Assembly: GCF_009770985.1 (NCBI RefSeq)
Contig: NZ_WSRW01000003.1
Coordinates: 791,275 to 855,274, forward strand
Direction: 5' to 3'
DNA from: Mucilaginibacter lacusdianchii
GTDB lineage: Bacteria > Bacteroidota > Bacteroidia > Sphingobacteriales > Sphingobacteriaceae
Length of the DNA stretch: 64,000 bases
In this document: positions 8,546-15,703 of the stretch, piece by piece
Layout of the letters: each line of letters starts with the position of its first letter
How positions within the stretch are numbered: the first letter of the stretch is position 1
Notes under the pieces: model-generated
Told to the model about the DNA's origin: nothing
The model's database searches: none
Seen by the model: only the letters and a program-made list of their open reading frames with translations
Position numbers and translations under genes: made by a program

Positions 8546-9292
8546 TTACATCGCTGTCAGCATTGCAGCGCTCATTGCAATCATTAATCCATCCTCTACA
8601 ATGGTTACGGTGCTCATCGGTAAATTAAAAACTGCTCCCAGGCAAGCACAACGAATGACTTTCTTGTTCAGCACAGTTTGCAATACGCCGATAATGCTTA
8701 CCGTCATCACAACCAAGGTAACAACATTAGTAAGCACCGGATTGAAATTAGTTGCAAAGGCAATTCCTAAAGCCAATTCCAATAAAGCGTATATATATCC
8801 CCAGCTTTTGAAACGGCGGGCAATTACATCATACATGGCATAGCTATCGGCAAAGCCATCCAGATTAAGCATTTTAAAAAAAGAAAATGTCAAAAAGAAG
8901 CCAGCCATAAAAACCCTCATAGCAACCAGGCTATCAACGCCCATTACTGTAGATCCGGCAATTACTGATACCGTTAAGATGTAAGTAAATATGAGCACAA
9001 TGGGTTTATAGGTTTCAAACCAACTACGCGGCGTCTCAAAGTCATTTGTAAGGGTATGTCCGCTAATTGCGCTAGGTACTGCAGGTGCATCGGTAAGCTG
9101 ATATTTAGGGTAATCTTTTAACGCACTTTGCAGCTTAGCAGTTGGGATATGCTCATCCATCTCCACGCTTACCTGGCCTTTATCTAAATCAACGTTTGCT
9201 GCCTTTACATGGTCAACTTCGGATAAAAGGTGCTCTACTTTATATTGACATCCGGCACACGTCATGCCGGTTACTGAATAGGTATGTTTCAT
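8546..9292 (-). CDS. HMA-domain membrane protein with MauE/DoxX-like C-terminus
   Basis: A 248-residue fusion. Residues 1-67 are a heavy-metal-associated ferredoxin-like domain with the copper-type motif GMTCAGC. After a linker come about four hydrophobic helices with charged ends, then a C-terminal CACLGAVFNLPMSTVTIVED segment that resembles the MauE-like membrane family and carries two further cysteines. It probably binds Cu(I) or another soft metal at the inner membrane. No P-type ATPase is nearby. It lies 78 bp downstream of an AraC regulator that also has an HMA-like domain. Metal specificity and direction of transfer are unknown. Confidence 0.65.
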   Translation of the reverse strand: MKHTYSVTGMTCAGCQYKVEHLLSEVDHVKAANVDLDKGQVSVEMDEHIPTAKLQSALKDYPKYQLTDAPAVPSAISGHTLTNDFETPRSWFETYKPIVLIFTYILTVSVIAGSTVMGVDSLVAMRVFMAGFFLTFSFFKMLNLDGFADSYAMYDVIARRFKSWGYIYALLELALGIAFATNFNPVLTNVVTLVVMTVSIIGVLQTVLNKKVIRCACLGAVFNLPMSTVTIVEDGLMIAMSAAMLTAM

Positions 9293-9312
9293 AACAATTA
9301 AATTTCCAACAC

Positions 9313-9329
9313 AAATGTACAGTACTGTT
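9313..9329 (-). promoter_or_regulatory. Candidate -7 element and overlapping palindrome before the HMA-membrane gene
   Basis: On the minus strand TACATTTG (9313-9320) matches TAnnTTTG about 20 bp before the gene start. Immediately upstream and sharing its first base is the perfect 10-bp palindrome ACAGTACTGT (9320-9329), which falls in the spacer of the promoter. An operator for a metal-responsive regulator is possible, but that is inference. Confidence 0.4.
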
Positions 9330-9370
9330 ACACCAATGCTTTACACTATTGCCTGCTAACGTTATGAAAT

Positions 9371-9931
9371 TTACAGTTCTTCGATATTACGGCGCTTATT
9401 GGCTTTAATGGTTTTAAAATGCGTAGGGGTAAGTCCGGTTTCTTTTTTGAATTGGCTTGATAAATAAGCCACGCTGCTATAACCCATTTGGTAGGCAATT
9501 TGGCTAAGTGTTAACTCATCGTAAATCAGCAGCTCTTTTACCTTCTCAACCTTTTGGCTAATGTAATACTTCTCGATGGTTGTGCCCTCAGTTTCCGAAA
9601 ACAGGTTGCTTAAGTAATTATATTCGTAATGTAGCTGGTTAGATAAGTAACTGGATAAATTGATGTGAAGTGGCTCGTTTTGATGATGGACTAGTTCGAC
9701 GATTAAATTTTTGATTTTTTCTACCAAGCGGCTCTTGCGGTCATCTATCAATTCAAAGCCCAAATGTTTCAATTGTATATTCAATGCTTCTAATTGTTCA
9801 GCCGTTAATTCCTCTTTTACGGTGGCTTCACCAAGTTCTATGTTCTGCAGGGTGTAACTACTAGCTTTAAGTTCTGCCTCAACTGCCAGTTTGCAACGGT
9901 GGCAAACCATATTTTTAATGTGAATTTTCAT
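9371..9931 (-). CDS. AraC-family regulator with N-terminal HMA-like metal-binding domain
   Basis: The start at 9931 gives a 186-residue protein; an in-frame start five codons upstream (9946) is less likely. The first 65 residues look like a degenerate HMA fold with the metal motif MVCHRC in the place of MxCxxC. The C-terminal 90 residues are a typical AraC double helix-turn-helix (LTLSQIAYQMGYSSVAYLSSQFKKETG, given here as family hallmark segments LTLSQIAYQMGYSS and FKKETGLTPTHFK). It probably senses a soft metal and controls the HMA-membrane gene just downstream. It is divergent from the GT39 gene, with only 56 bp between starts. Confidence 0.75.
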   Translation of the reverse strand: MKIHIKNMVCHRCKLAVEAELKASSYTLQNIELGEATVKEELTAEQLEALNIQLKHLGFELIDDRKSRLVEKIKNLIVELVHHQNEPLHINLSSYLSNQLHYEYNYLSNLFSETEGTTIEKYYISQKVEKVKELLIYDELTLSQIAYQMGYSSVAYLSSQFKKETGLTPTHFKTIKANKRRNIEEL

Positions 9932-9987
9932 AGGTATATTGGGCAACCAAACATTCGGATGGTTTGCAAAACTATAAAAACCTTTTC

Positions 9988-11544
9988 ATGTATCCGTCAC
10001 AACAAAAAGCTGCTGCTAATTATCGCATTTTGATTTTGCTGTTTGTGGCATTAAAGTTATTACTAAACTCACTTGCGGGTGGTCGATACGGCTTTCATCG
10101 TGATGAAATGCTGCATTTGACACTGGGCGATCATTTGGCTTGGGGTTATAAAGAAGTGCCTCCTTTTATAGCCTTGCTTGCAAAACTTGCATTAATGCTT
10201 TTCGGTTCCACATCTGTAATAGGTGCTCGAGTATTTACAGCCATTGCCAGCGCTTTAATAGTGTTGTTCACAGGACTGTTACCGGTTGAGTTCGGTGGAC
10301 GTAAATTTGCAATTACCATCGCTTGTTTAAGTGTGGTTGTGTCACCGGCCATGGCGGCCAGTGGCTATTTATTTCAACCGGTAGTATTTGATCAGTTGTG
10401 GTGGTTGATAGCAGCCTGGCTAACTGTTAAGTATGCCAATACGGAAGAACGCAAATACATGTATTGGCTAGGCATGGTAATTGGATGCGGCATGCTTACC
10501 AAATATACCATGGCATTTTTTACAGGCGCTTTGCTGGTAGGAATATTGTTTACACCAAGCCGTAAATGGCTGTTGCGAAAAGAAGTTGGTATAGCTGTTA
10601 TATTGGCGTTATTCATATTTCTACCTAACGTATTATGGCAATATGTGCACCATTGGCCTGTAGTAACTCATATGCATAAGCTTAAAAGCCAGCAATTGGA
10701 TTATGTAAAGCCAACTGATTTCATTTTGCAGCAATTGTTATTGCATGGTATTTTGGTAATAGTTTGGTTTACCGGCTTGCTGTTTCTACTTTTCCATAAA
10801 AGTATGCGCTTGTATCGTTTTGTGGGGATAGCTTACTTGCTCGTCTTTATATTTCTGTTAAAGATGAATGGTAAACCGTACTATTTGCTGGCGGCTTACC
10901 CAATGCTGTTTGCAGCTGGCGGATATGGCATAGCCTTGATTTTACAGGACTATAAAGCACGTACTATGGCTGCGGTTGCACTATTGGCACCTAACCTAAT
11001 TATGTTGCCTATTGTACTGCCAATTCTCAATATAACTCAAGTGCGACGTTTTTTTGAGTATACTCACCAACACATGCCTGTGTTAGATTTTGCCGTAACT
11101 TGGGAAGATCACAAAAGACATCCCATTACACAAGATTACGCTGATATGTTTGGTTGGGAGGAAATGGTGCAAAAAGTAGCAAGCACCTATCACAATTTGC
11201 CTCTGGAGGCTCAAAAGCACACTGTTATATTTGCAGATAATTACGGCGAGGCTGGGGCTTTGCATTTGTACCGGCACAGATATAAATTACCCGATGTAGT
11301 ATGCCTAAACAGCAGCTTTGCAATTTGGGCACCTGAAAGCCTGAGAACCGATTATATCATTTACGTAAGTGATGACAATGATGTAAGTGACCTGCAGCCC
11401 GTGGTAGAAGGTTACAAACGCGTAGGAGGTATTGACAACCAGCTGGCTCGCGAGTATGGCACCGGTATCTTTTTAGTAATGCGCCCTAAGGCAGCATTGG
11501 GTAAGATCTACCAACAACATTTGGAACAAACCCGAAACGAATAA
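9988..11544 (+). CDS. Glycosyltransferase family 39-like membrane protein
   Basis: About 518 residues from the ATG at 9988; an upstream TTG in the same frame would add eight residues and is less likely. The N-terminal periplasmic loop carries the GT39/ArnT-type acidic motif HRDEMLH and WGYKEVPP, followed by about ten hydrophobic segments and a soluble C-terminal domain of about 150 residues. Members transfer a sugar from a polyprenyl-phosphate donor to lipid or protein on the outer face of the inner membrane. The acceptor is unknown. The next gene starts 9 bp after its stop, so the two are probably cotranscribed. Confidence 0.75.
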   Translation: MYPSQQKAAANYRILILLFVALKLLLNSLAGGRYGFHRDEMLHLTLGDHLAWGYKEVPPFIALLAKLALMLFGSTSVIGARVFTAIASALIVLFTGLLPVEFGGRKFAITIACLSVVVSPAMAASGYLFQPVVFDQLWWLIAAWLTVKYANTEERKYMYWLGMVIGCGMLTKYTMAFFTGALLVGILFTPSRKWLLRKEVGIAVILALFIFLPNVLWQYVHHWPVVTHMHKLKSQQLDYVKPTDFILQQLLLHGILVIVWFTGLLFLLFHKSMRLYRFVGIAYLLVFIFLLKMNGKPYYLLAAYPMLFAAGGYGIALILQDYKARTMAAVALLAPNLIMLPIVLPILNITQVRRFFEYTHQHMPVLDFAVTWEDHKRHPITQDYADMFGWEEMVQKVASTYHNLPLEAQKHTVIFADNYGEAGALHLYRHRYKLPDVVCLNSSFAIWAPESLRTDYIIYVSDDNDVSDLQPVVEGYKRVGGIDNQLAREYGTGIFLVMRPKAALGKIYQQHLEQTRNE

Positions 11545-11553
11545 AACCTAGCA

Positions 11554-12030
11554 ATGCCTATCATCAGACTACAAACAATAATAAATGCGCCGGTTGAACG
11601 ATGCTTTGATCTTTCCCGAAGCATCGATTTACACACCATTTCTACTAAGCATACAGGCGAGCAAGCCGTTCGCGGCCGCACAAGTGGCCTTATTGAACTG
11701 GGCGAATCCGTAACTTGGCGAGCGCGGCATTTTGGCATCTGGCAATACCTGACTTCAAAAATTACTGCCATGCAACCACCTTATTTTTTTGTAGATGAAA
11801 TGGTGAGCGGCACTTTTCGATCTTTTAGGCATGAGCACCAGTTTACCAGCGTTGAGGGTAAAACAGTAATGGTAGATAAGTTTAATTACACATCGCCTTT
11901 TAGAATATTAGGTCGTTTAGCAGACTACTTGTTCTTAGAAACTTATATGACCAAGCTGCTTGAGCAGCGAAATGCGGTAATTAAGGCGTTTGCCGAATCT
12001 GACCGGTGGCAACAAGTGCTCAAAAAGTAA
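11554..12030 (+). CDS. SRPBCC-superfamily protein
   Basis: A 158-residue soluble protein with the START/SRPBCC pattern: an opening beta strand (IRLQTIINAPVERCFDLSRS), the FVDEMVSGTFRSFRHEH strands and a long C-terminal helix with the segment RLADYLFLETYMTKLLEQR. It resembles the 'cell division inhibitor' annotated SRPBCC proteins of Bacteroidota, which bind hydrophobic ligands. It starts 9 bp after the GT39-like gene and ends in a bidirectional terminator. No specific ligand or reaction can be stated. Confidence 0.65.
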   Translation: MPIIRLQTIINAPVERCFDLSRSIDLHTISTKHTGEQAVRGRTSGLIELGESVTWRARHFGIWQYLTSKITAMQPPYFFVDEMVSGTFRSFRHEHQFTSVEGKTVMVDKFNYTSPFRILGRLADYLFLETYMTKLLEQRNAVIKAFAESDRWQQVLKK

Positions 12031-12063
12031 ATAAGCCGACTGTAATAAGAGTCGGCTTATTTA
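12029..12063. terminator. Bidirectional terminator between the SRPBCC gene and aroA
   Basis: ATAAGCCGACT and AGTCGGCTTAT form an 11-bp stem with an 8-base loop, T-rich on one side and A-rich on the other. It ends both the plus-strand SRPBCC gene and the minus-strand pheA-DAHP synthase-aroA operon. Confidence 0.85.
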
Positions 12064-12081
12064 TTAAAAGTAGTATTATGT

Positions 12082-13383
12082 TTAAGCGCTTACGGTAAAG
12101 CCAGCCTTTTCAAAATCACTCCAAAAAGCAGGATATGATTTTTCTACAACCTGTGCATCTTCAATTTCAACTTCCGGTATCAATAAAGCCAGCGGTGCAA
12201 AGGCCATCGCCATTCGATGATCTTCATATGTGGCAACGGTTATTTTCTCGGGGATGAAGCGTTTACTGCAATCCAATTTGTAAACCAAGCCTTTTTCAAT
12301 CAGCTTAACACCCATTTTACCAAGTTCGTTCTGTAAAGCTTTGATGCGGTCTGTTTCCTTAATTTTTAAAGTTTCCAGCCCTGTAAAAGTGGCTTCATGA
12401 CCTAAAGCAGCACAAACTACAATAATGGTTTGGGCTAAATCAGGGCAAGCTTTCAAATCGAATATTTTGCGAATAACAGGTTTAGGTTCTTTTTTTAAAT
12501 GCACGCCGCCGTCTTTAAACTGTGAGGTGATTCCAAAATTAGCCATCAGCTCGGTAATAACACTATCTCCTTGCAAGCTATATGGCGTTAATCCGGGTAA
12601 AAAAAGTTCGGCTTCATCGGCTAATGCCGCAACAGAATACCAGTAGGAAGCTGCGCTCCAATCTGGCTCTACCCAAATGCTGGTTTCCTTAAAGCCTTGC
12701 GATTCGATACTTATAATGTTTTCTTCCCAAGTGTGCTTTATGCCGGCCTGGTGCAACATACTCAACGTCATTTCCACATACGGGCGTGAAGTTAAGTCGC
12801 CTTCAATTTGCAGATTTAAACCTTTGGGTAAACGTGCCGCGATTAATAACAGCGCTGTAATGTACTGGCTACTGATGTCGCCTTTGATGCTAATAGTATC
12901 AGTTAACTGTTCAAAGCCACCTTTTATTTGCAGAGGGGGATAGCCGTCTTTTTCTACATAATTAATATGAGCACCAAGCTGACGCAATGCATCCACCAAA
13001 ATACCAATTGGACGTTGTTTCATACGCTCGGTACCGGTAAGTACAATCTCACCATCCTGCAAGGTAAAATACGCTGTTAAGAAACGCATTGCAGTACCTG
13101 CCGGACCAATATTTATTTCAGGAGTAGAAGCCGACGGAGCCACAAACGGGGAATTGGTAGTAGCTGATAGTAGAGCGGCATTTGGCTCTTGTTCAGCATT
13201 ACCTCGTAGTATACTCGCCAGTTTTACAGCGTCGGCAGCGTCCGAAACGTTTTGCACTTTTACCTTACCCTGGCTAAGTGCCTCTATTACCAATGCACGG
13301 TTACACTCGCTTTTAGAGCCGGTAAGTTGTATGGTGCCATTTACAACCTTACCGGCTCTTTTTATCTTAATATTTCCTGACAT
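12082..13383 (-). CDS. aroA: 3-phosphoshikimate 1-carboxyvinyltransferase (EPSP synthase)
   Basis: A 433-residue two-domain enzyme that joins PEP to shikimate 3-phosphate. Markers seen: TGSKSECNRALVIEAL at the N-terminus (the PEP/shikimate lysine-serine site), GPAGTAMRFLTAYF, DISSQYITALLL, ETDRIKAL and DHRMAMAFAPLALL. In the PEP-site glycine loop the family G-N-A-G-T reads GPAGT, a common variant outside the enterobacterial class. It is the last gene of the minus-strand operon, 8 bp after the DAHP synthase-chorismate mutase gene. It is therefore placed under the pheA attenuator. Confidence 0.95.
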   Translation of the reverse strand: MSGNIKIKRAGKVVNGTIQLTGSKSECNRALVIEALSQGKVKVQNVSDAADAVKLASILRGNAEQEPNAALLSATTNSPFVAPSASTPEINIGPAGTAMRFLTAYFTLQDGEIVLTGTERMKQRPIGILVDALRQLGAHINYVEKDGYPPLQIKGGFEQLTDTISIKGDISSQYITALLLIAARLPKGLNLQIEGDLTSRPYVEMTLSMLHQAGIKHTWEENIISIESQGFKETSIWVEPDWSAASYWYSVAALADEAELFLPGLTPYSLQGDSVITELMANFGITSQFKDGGVHLKKEPKPVIRKIFDLKACPDLAQTIIVVCAALGHEATFTGLETLKIKETDRIKALQNELGKMGVKLIEKGLVYKLDCSKRFIPEKITVATYEDHRMAMAFAPLALLIPEVEIEDAQVVEKSYPAFWSDFEKAGFTVSA

Positions 13384-13391
13384 AGCTTAAT

Positions 13392-14522
13392 TTAAGCGTG
13401 AGTCAATTTTTCCTGAACAGGCGCTTCGTTTTGGCCTTTGTTCATAATTTCAGTTTGCTTACGGATAGATTCGCCGTGGATAAGCTCCAGTAGCTTTTCT
13501 GTAAACTCGGGACTTAAATTTAATGCTTTAGCGTAATTAGTACGTTTCTGCAAAATTTCGTCCCAGCGGTTTACTTGTAAAATGGTGATGCCGTTATCTT
13601 TTTTATAATTACCAATCTGTTCCACGATTTTCATACGCTCAGCTAGCTTTTGGATAACCAAATCATCTAATTTGTCAATCTGAGAACGAAGGTCGGCCAG
13701 CTTATCTTTTACCTCAACGTTTACTACATTAGCTTTACGTAAAGTTAGGCGATCAATTAAATCTGATAATGCTGATGGTGTTAATTGTTGTTTAGCATCA
13801 GTCCACGCCACAGATGGGTCAATATGCGATTCGATCATCAAACCTTGCATATCCAAGTCCATCGCTTTTTGTGATACATATGGAATTAGCTCGCGGTTGC
13901 CCGAAATGTGGCTTGGGTCGCAAATGATTGGTAATTCAGGTGCGTGAGTTTTTAAGTTGATGGCTAAATCCCACATTGGTTCGTTACGGAACGCTGTTTT
14001 TTCGAATGATGAAAAACCACGGTGAATAGCAGCCAGTTTAGTAATACCAGCACGGTTAATACGCTCTAAAGCGCCAATCCACAATGATAAATCAGGATTT
14101 ACCGGATTTTTGACCATTACAGGAATATCAACGCCTTGCAAAGCATCAGCAATTTCCTGAACGGTAAATGGGTTAACGGTTGAACGGGCACCTACCCAAA
14201 AAATATCAACACCAGCTTTTAAAGCTTCTTCAACGTGTTTGCCGGTAGCTACTTCTACAGCAGTAGGTAAGCCGGTTTCTGCTTTCGCACGTTTAAGCCA
14301 TTCCAAACCAATGCTGCCTATGCCTTCAAATTCACCCGGGCGGGTACGCGGTTTCCAGATACCTGCACGCAAAGCTGATACACGACCAGTGTTAGCAAGT
14401 AAGTGCGCGGTGGCTACTAATTGTTCTTCTGTTTCGGCGCTGCACGGGCCGGCAATTAACAATGGTTCTTGTTTGGCGGTAATCCAAGAACTAAGCGGTT
14501 GTATTTTTAAATCCAGTTTCAT
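13392..14522 (-). CDS. Bifunctional DAHP synthase / chorismate mutase
   Basis: A 376-residue fusion. Residues 1-260 are a type I-beta (KdsA-like) 3-deoxy-7-phosphoheptulonate synthase: IAGPCSAE, the WKPRTRPGEFEG loop, the IHRGFSS segment and the metal-binding ICDPSH. After a linker, residues 270-360 form an AroQ-class chorismate mutase helix bundle (LRSQIDKLDDLVIQKLAERM ... VEQIGNYKK). It covers the first step of the shikimate pathway and the branch to prephenate. The fusion is typical of Bacteroidota and can give prephenate feedback. It lies 58 bp after pheA and 8 bp before aroA. Confidence 0.93.
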   Translation of the reverse strand: MKLDLKIQPLSSWITAKQEPLLIAGPCSAETEEQLVATAHLLANTGRVSALRAGIWKPRTRPGEFEGIGSIGLEWLKRAKAETGLPTAVEVATGKHVEEALKAGVDIFWVGARSTVNPFTVQEIADALQGVDIPVMVKNPVNPDLSLWIGALERINRAGITKLAAIHRGFSSFEKTAFRNEPMWDLAINLKTHAPELPIICDPSHISGNRELIPYVSQKAMDLDMQGLMIESHIDPSVAWTDAKQQLTPSALSDLIDRLTLRKANVVNVEVKDKLADLRSQIDKLDDLVIQKLAERMKIVEQIGNYKKDNGITILQVNRWDEILQKRTNYAKALNLSPEFTEKLLELIHGESIRKQTEIMNKGQNEAPVQEKLTHA

Positions 14523-14580
14523 ATCGTGTTAGTTTTAGTTTAGTTTCATTTATTATTGTTTAAGTTGATTTGTTAAATTT

Positions 14581-15417
14581 TTATTCTTCAACATACCTTT
14601 CGTATTCGCCCAGTATGTTGAAATTTTGCGTATGGTTGAGTATCTGCCGTATTGCCTTGTCATACTGTTGCGTGTTGTTCCACTCAATGTCTACATAAAA
14701 GTTGTATTCGTTACGCTTACCCAGTACCGGCATAGATTGTATTTTGCTCATATTAACTTCCTGTTCGGCAAGGATATTAAGCACTTTGGCTAACGAGCCC
14801 ACCTCATTACTTACTTGAAAGCAAAGTGAAGCTTTGTTAGTACTTTCGTTTTTAGCATTTTCATGATGGGTGAAAATCAAAAAGCGAGTGAAATTCTTTT
14901 TGTTCGATTCTATACGACGTTCCATCACATCTAATTCATAAAGCTTTGCAGCCAATGAATTCGCAATAGCAGCGGTATCAGTCAGTTGTTCTTCACGAAT
15001 ACGTTTGGCACAGGCGGCAGTATCGCTACTTTCAATCACCTTAAGTTGCGGATATTCGTCAATAAAATCAACGCACTGACGCAGGGCAATAGGGTGGGAT
15101 ATGACATACTTCACGTCTTCGAACTTTACGCCAGGCAGAGTCAAAAAATGCAGCTGAATAGGCAGGTACACCTCGCCAACAATTGGAAAGTTGTAACTCA
15201 TTAACAGGGAGTAATTAGGCAAAATGCTGCCGGCAATGCTGTTTTCTATAGCCATCACCACATAGTCGGCCTGTTTGTTTTTCAGCGCCTCAAAAGTTTG
15301 CTTAAATGAATTGCACTCAACAGTTTGAATGTCCGTTCCGAAATATTTGAAGGCCGCTTCTTCGTGAAACGATGCGCGGACACCCTGTATAGCAACTCTT
15401 GGCTTTTGATTTTCCAT
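14581..15417 (-). CDS. pheA: Prephenate dehydratase
   Basis: A 278-residue enzyme turning prephenate into phenylpyruvate. The N-terminal two-thirds is the PDT domain (VAIQGVRASFHEEAAFKYF; AIENSIAGSILPNYSLL; the catalytic TRFLIF segment around residue 178). The C-terminal 80 residues form an ACT domain with the ESL-like region SKIQSMPVLGKRNEYNFYVDI, expected to bind phenylalanine for feedback inhibition. It is the first structural gene after a leader peptide and terminator on the minus strand, so it should be controlled both by attenuation and allosterically. There is no tyrA or aminotransferase gene in this operon. Confidence 0.95.
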   Translation of the reverse strand: MENQKPRVAIQGVRASFHEEAAFKYFGTDIQTVECNSFKQTFEALKNKQADYVVMAIENSIAGSILPNYSLLMSYNFPIVGEVYLPIQLHFLTLPGVKFEDVKYVISHPIALRQCVDFIDEYPQLKVIESSDTAACAKRIREEQLTDTAAIANSLAAKLYELDVMERRIESNKKNFTRFLIFTHHENAKNESTNKASLCFQVSNEVGSLAKVLNILAEQEVNMSKIQSMPVLGKRNEYNFYVDIEWNNTQQYDKAIRQILNHTQNFNILGEYERYVEE

Positions 15418-15431
15418 AACCCTGTTAAAGC

Positions 15432-15463
15432 AAAAAGTCCCGGCTGTTGGGCCGGGACTTTTT
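15432..15463 (-). terminator. Attenuator terminator in the pheA leader
   Basis: On the minus strand AGTCCCGGC (15451-15459) pairs with GCCGGGACT (15436-15444), followed by TTTTT, 15 bp before the pheA ATG. It lies between the leader ORF and pheA, not after a gene. Its 5' arm can instead pair with an identical copy of the 3' arm located at the end of the leader ORF. Confidence 0.9.
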
Positions 15464-15504
15464 GTTGTTTTGTATGTCTTGTTTAAAGCATATCAGTCCC
15501 GGCT
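15436..15504 (-). promoter_or_regulatory. Antiterminator/terminator switch of the pheA attenuator
   Basis: Segment 2 (AGCCGGGACT, 15495-15504 on the minus strand) is the last three sense codons of the leader ORF plus the first base of its stop. Segment 3 (AGTCCCGGC, 15451-15459) can pair with segment 2 as an antiterminator or with segment 4 (15436-15445) as the terminator. Segments 2 and 4 are identical over 10 bases, so the two folds are mutually exclusive. A ribosome that reaches the stop masks segment 2 and permits termination. A ribosome stalled on the aromatic codons leaves it free. Confidence 0.88.
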
Positions 15505-15561
15505 CTTACTGCTAAAGTAAAAGTAATAGAAACCAAAACCATATGCGTTGTTTAAATTCAT
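15493..15561 (-). CDS. Phe/Tyr-rich leader peptide of the pheA operon (22 aa)
   Basis: A 22-codon ORF starting ATG AAT TTA AAC and ending CGG GAC TGA. Residues 7-16 read YGFGFYYFYF: four Tyr and four Phe in ten codons. The next residues are SSKSRD. Such density of the end-product amino acids, just upstream of an alternative terminator and of pheA, is the hallmark of ribosome-mediated transcription attenuation. Tyr as well as Phe codons suit an operon that also carries the common-pathway DAHP synthase-chorismate mutase and aroA. The ORF starts about 13 nt after the predicted transcription start. The peptide itself probably has no function. Confidence 0.88.
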   Translation of the reverse strand: MNLNNAYGFGFYYFYFSSKSRD

Positions 15562-15580
15562 TTGTTGTATTGTTCGGTGG

Positions 15581-15610
15581 TAAATCTACGAGTTATAAGT
15601 TATTTGTCAA
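15581..15610 (-). promoter_or_regulatory. Promoter of the pheA leader
   Basis: On the minus strand TTGACA (15605-15610), then TAGATTTA (15581-15588), with 19 bases between TTG and TAGATTTA. This is the Bacteroidota spacing, with one mismatch in TAnnTTTG. Transcription would start near 15574. Confidence 0.6.
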
Positions 15611-15703
15611 GAGCTAATTTAAACTTTTATGAAAATAATAATTTCATCATCTTAATTAAACCAAACCAGGTTAAATGCTCTACTCGATTTATCATTTCCT
15701 AAA

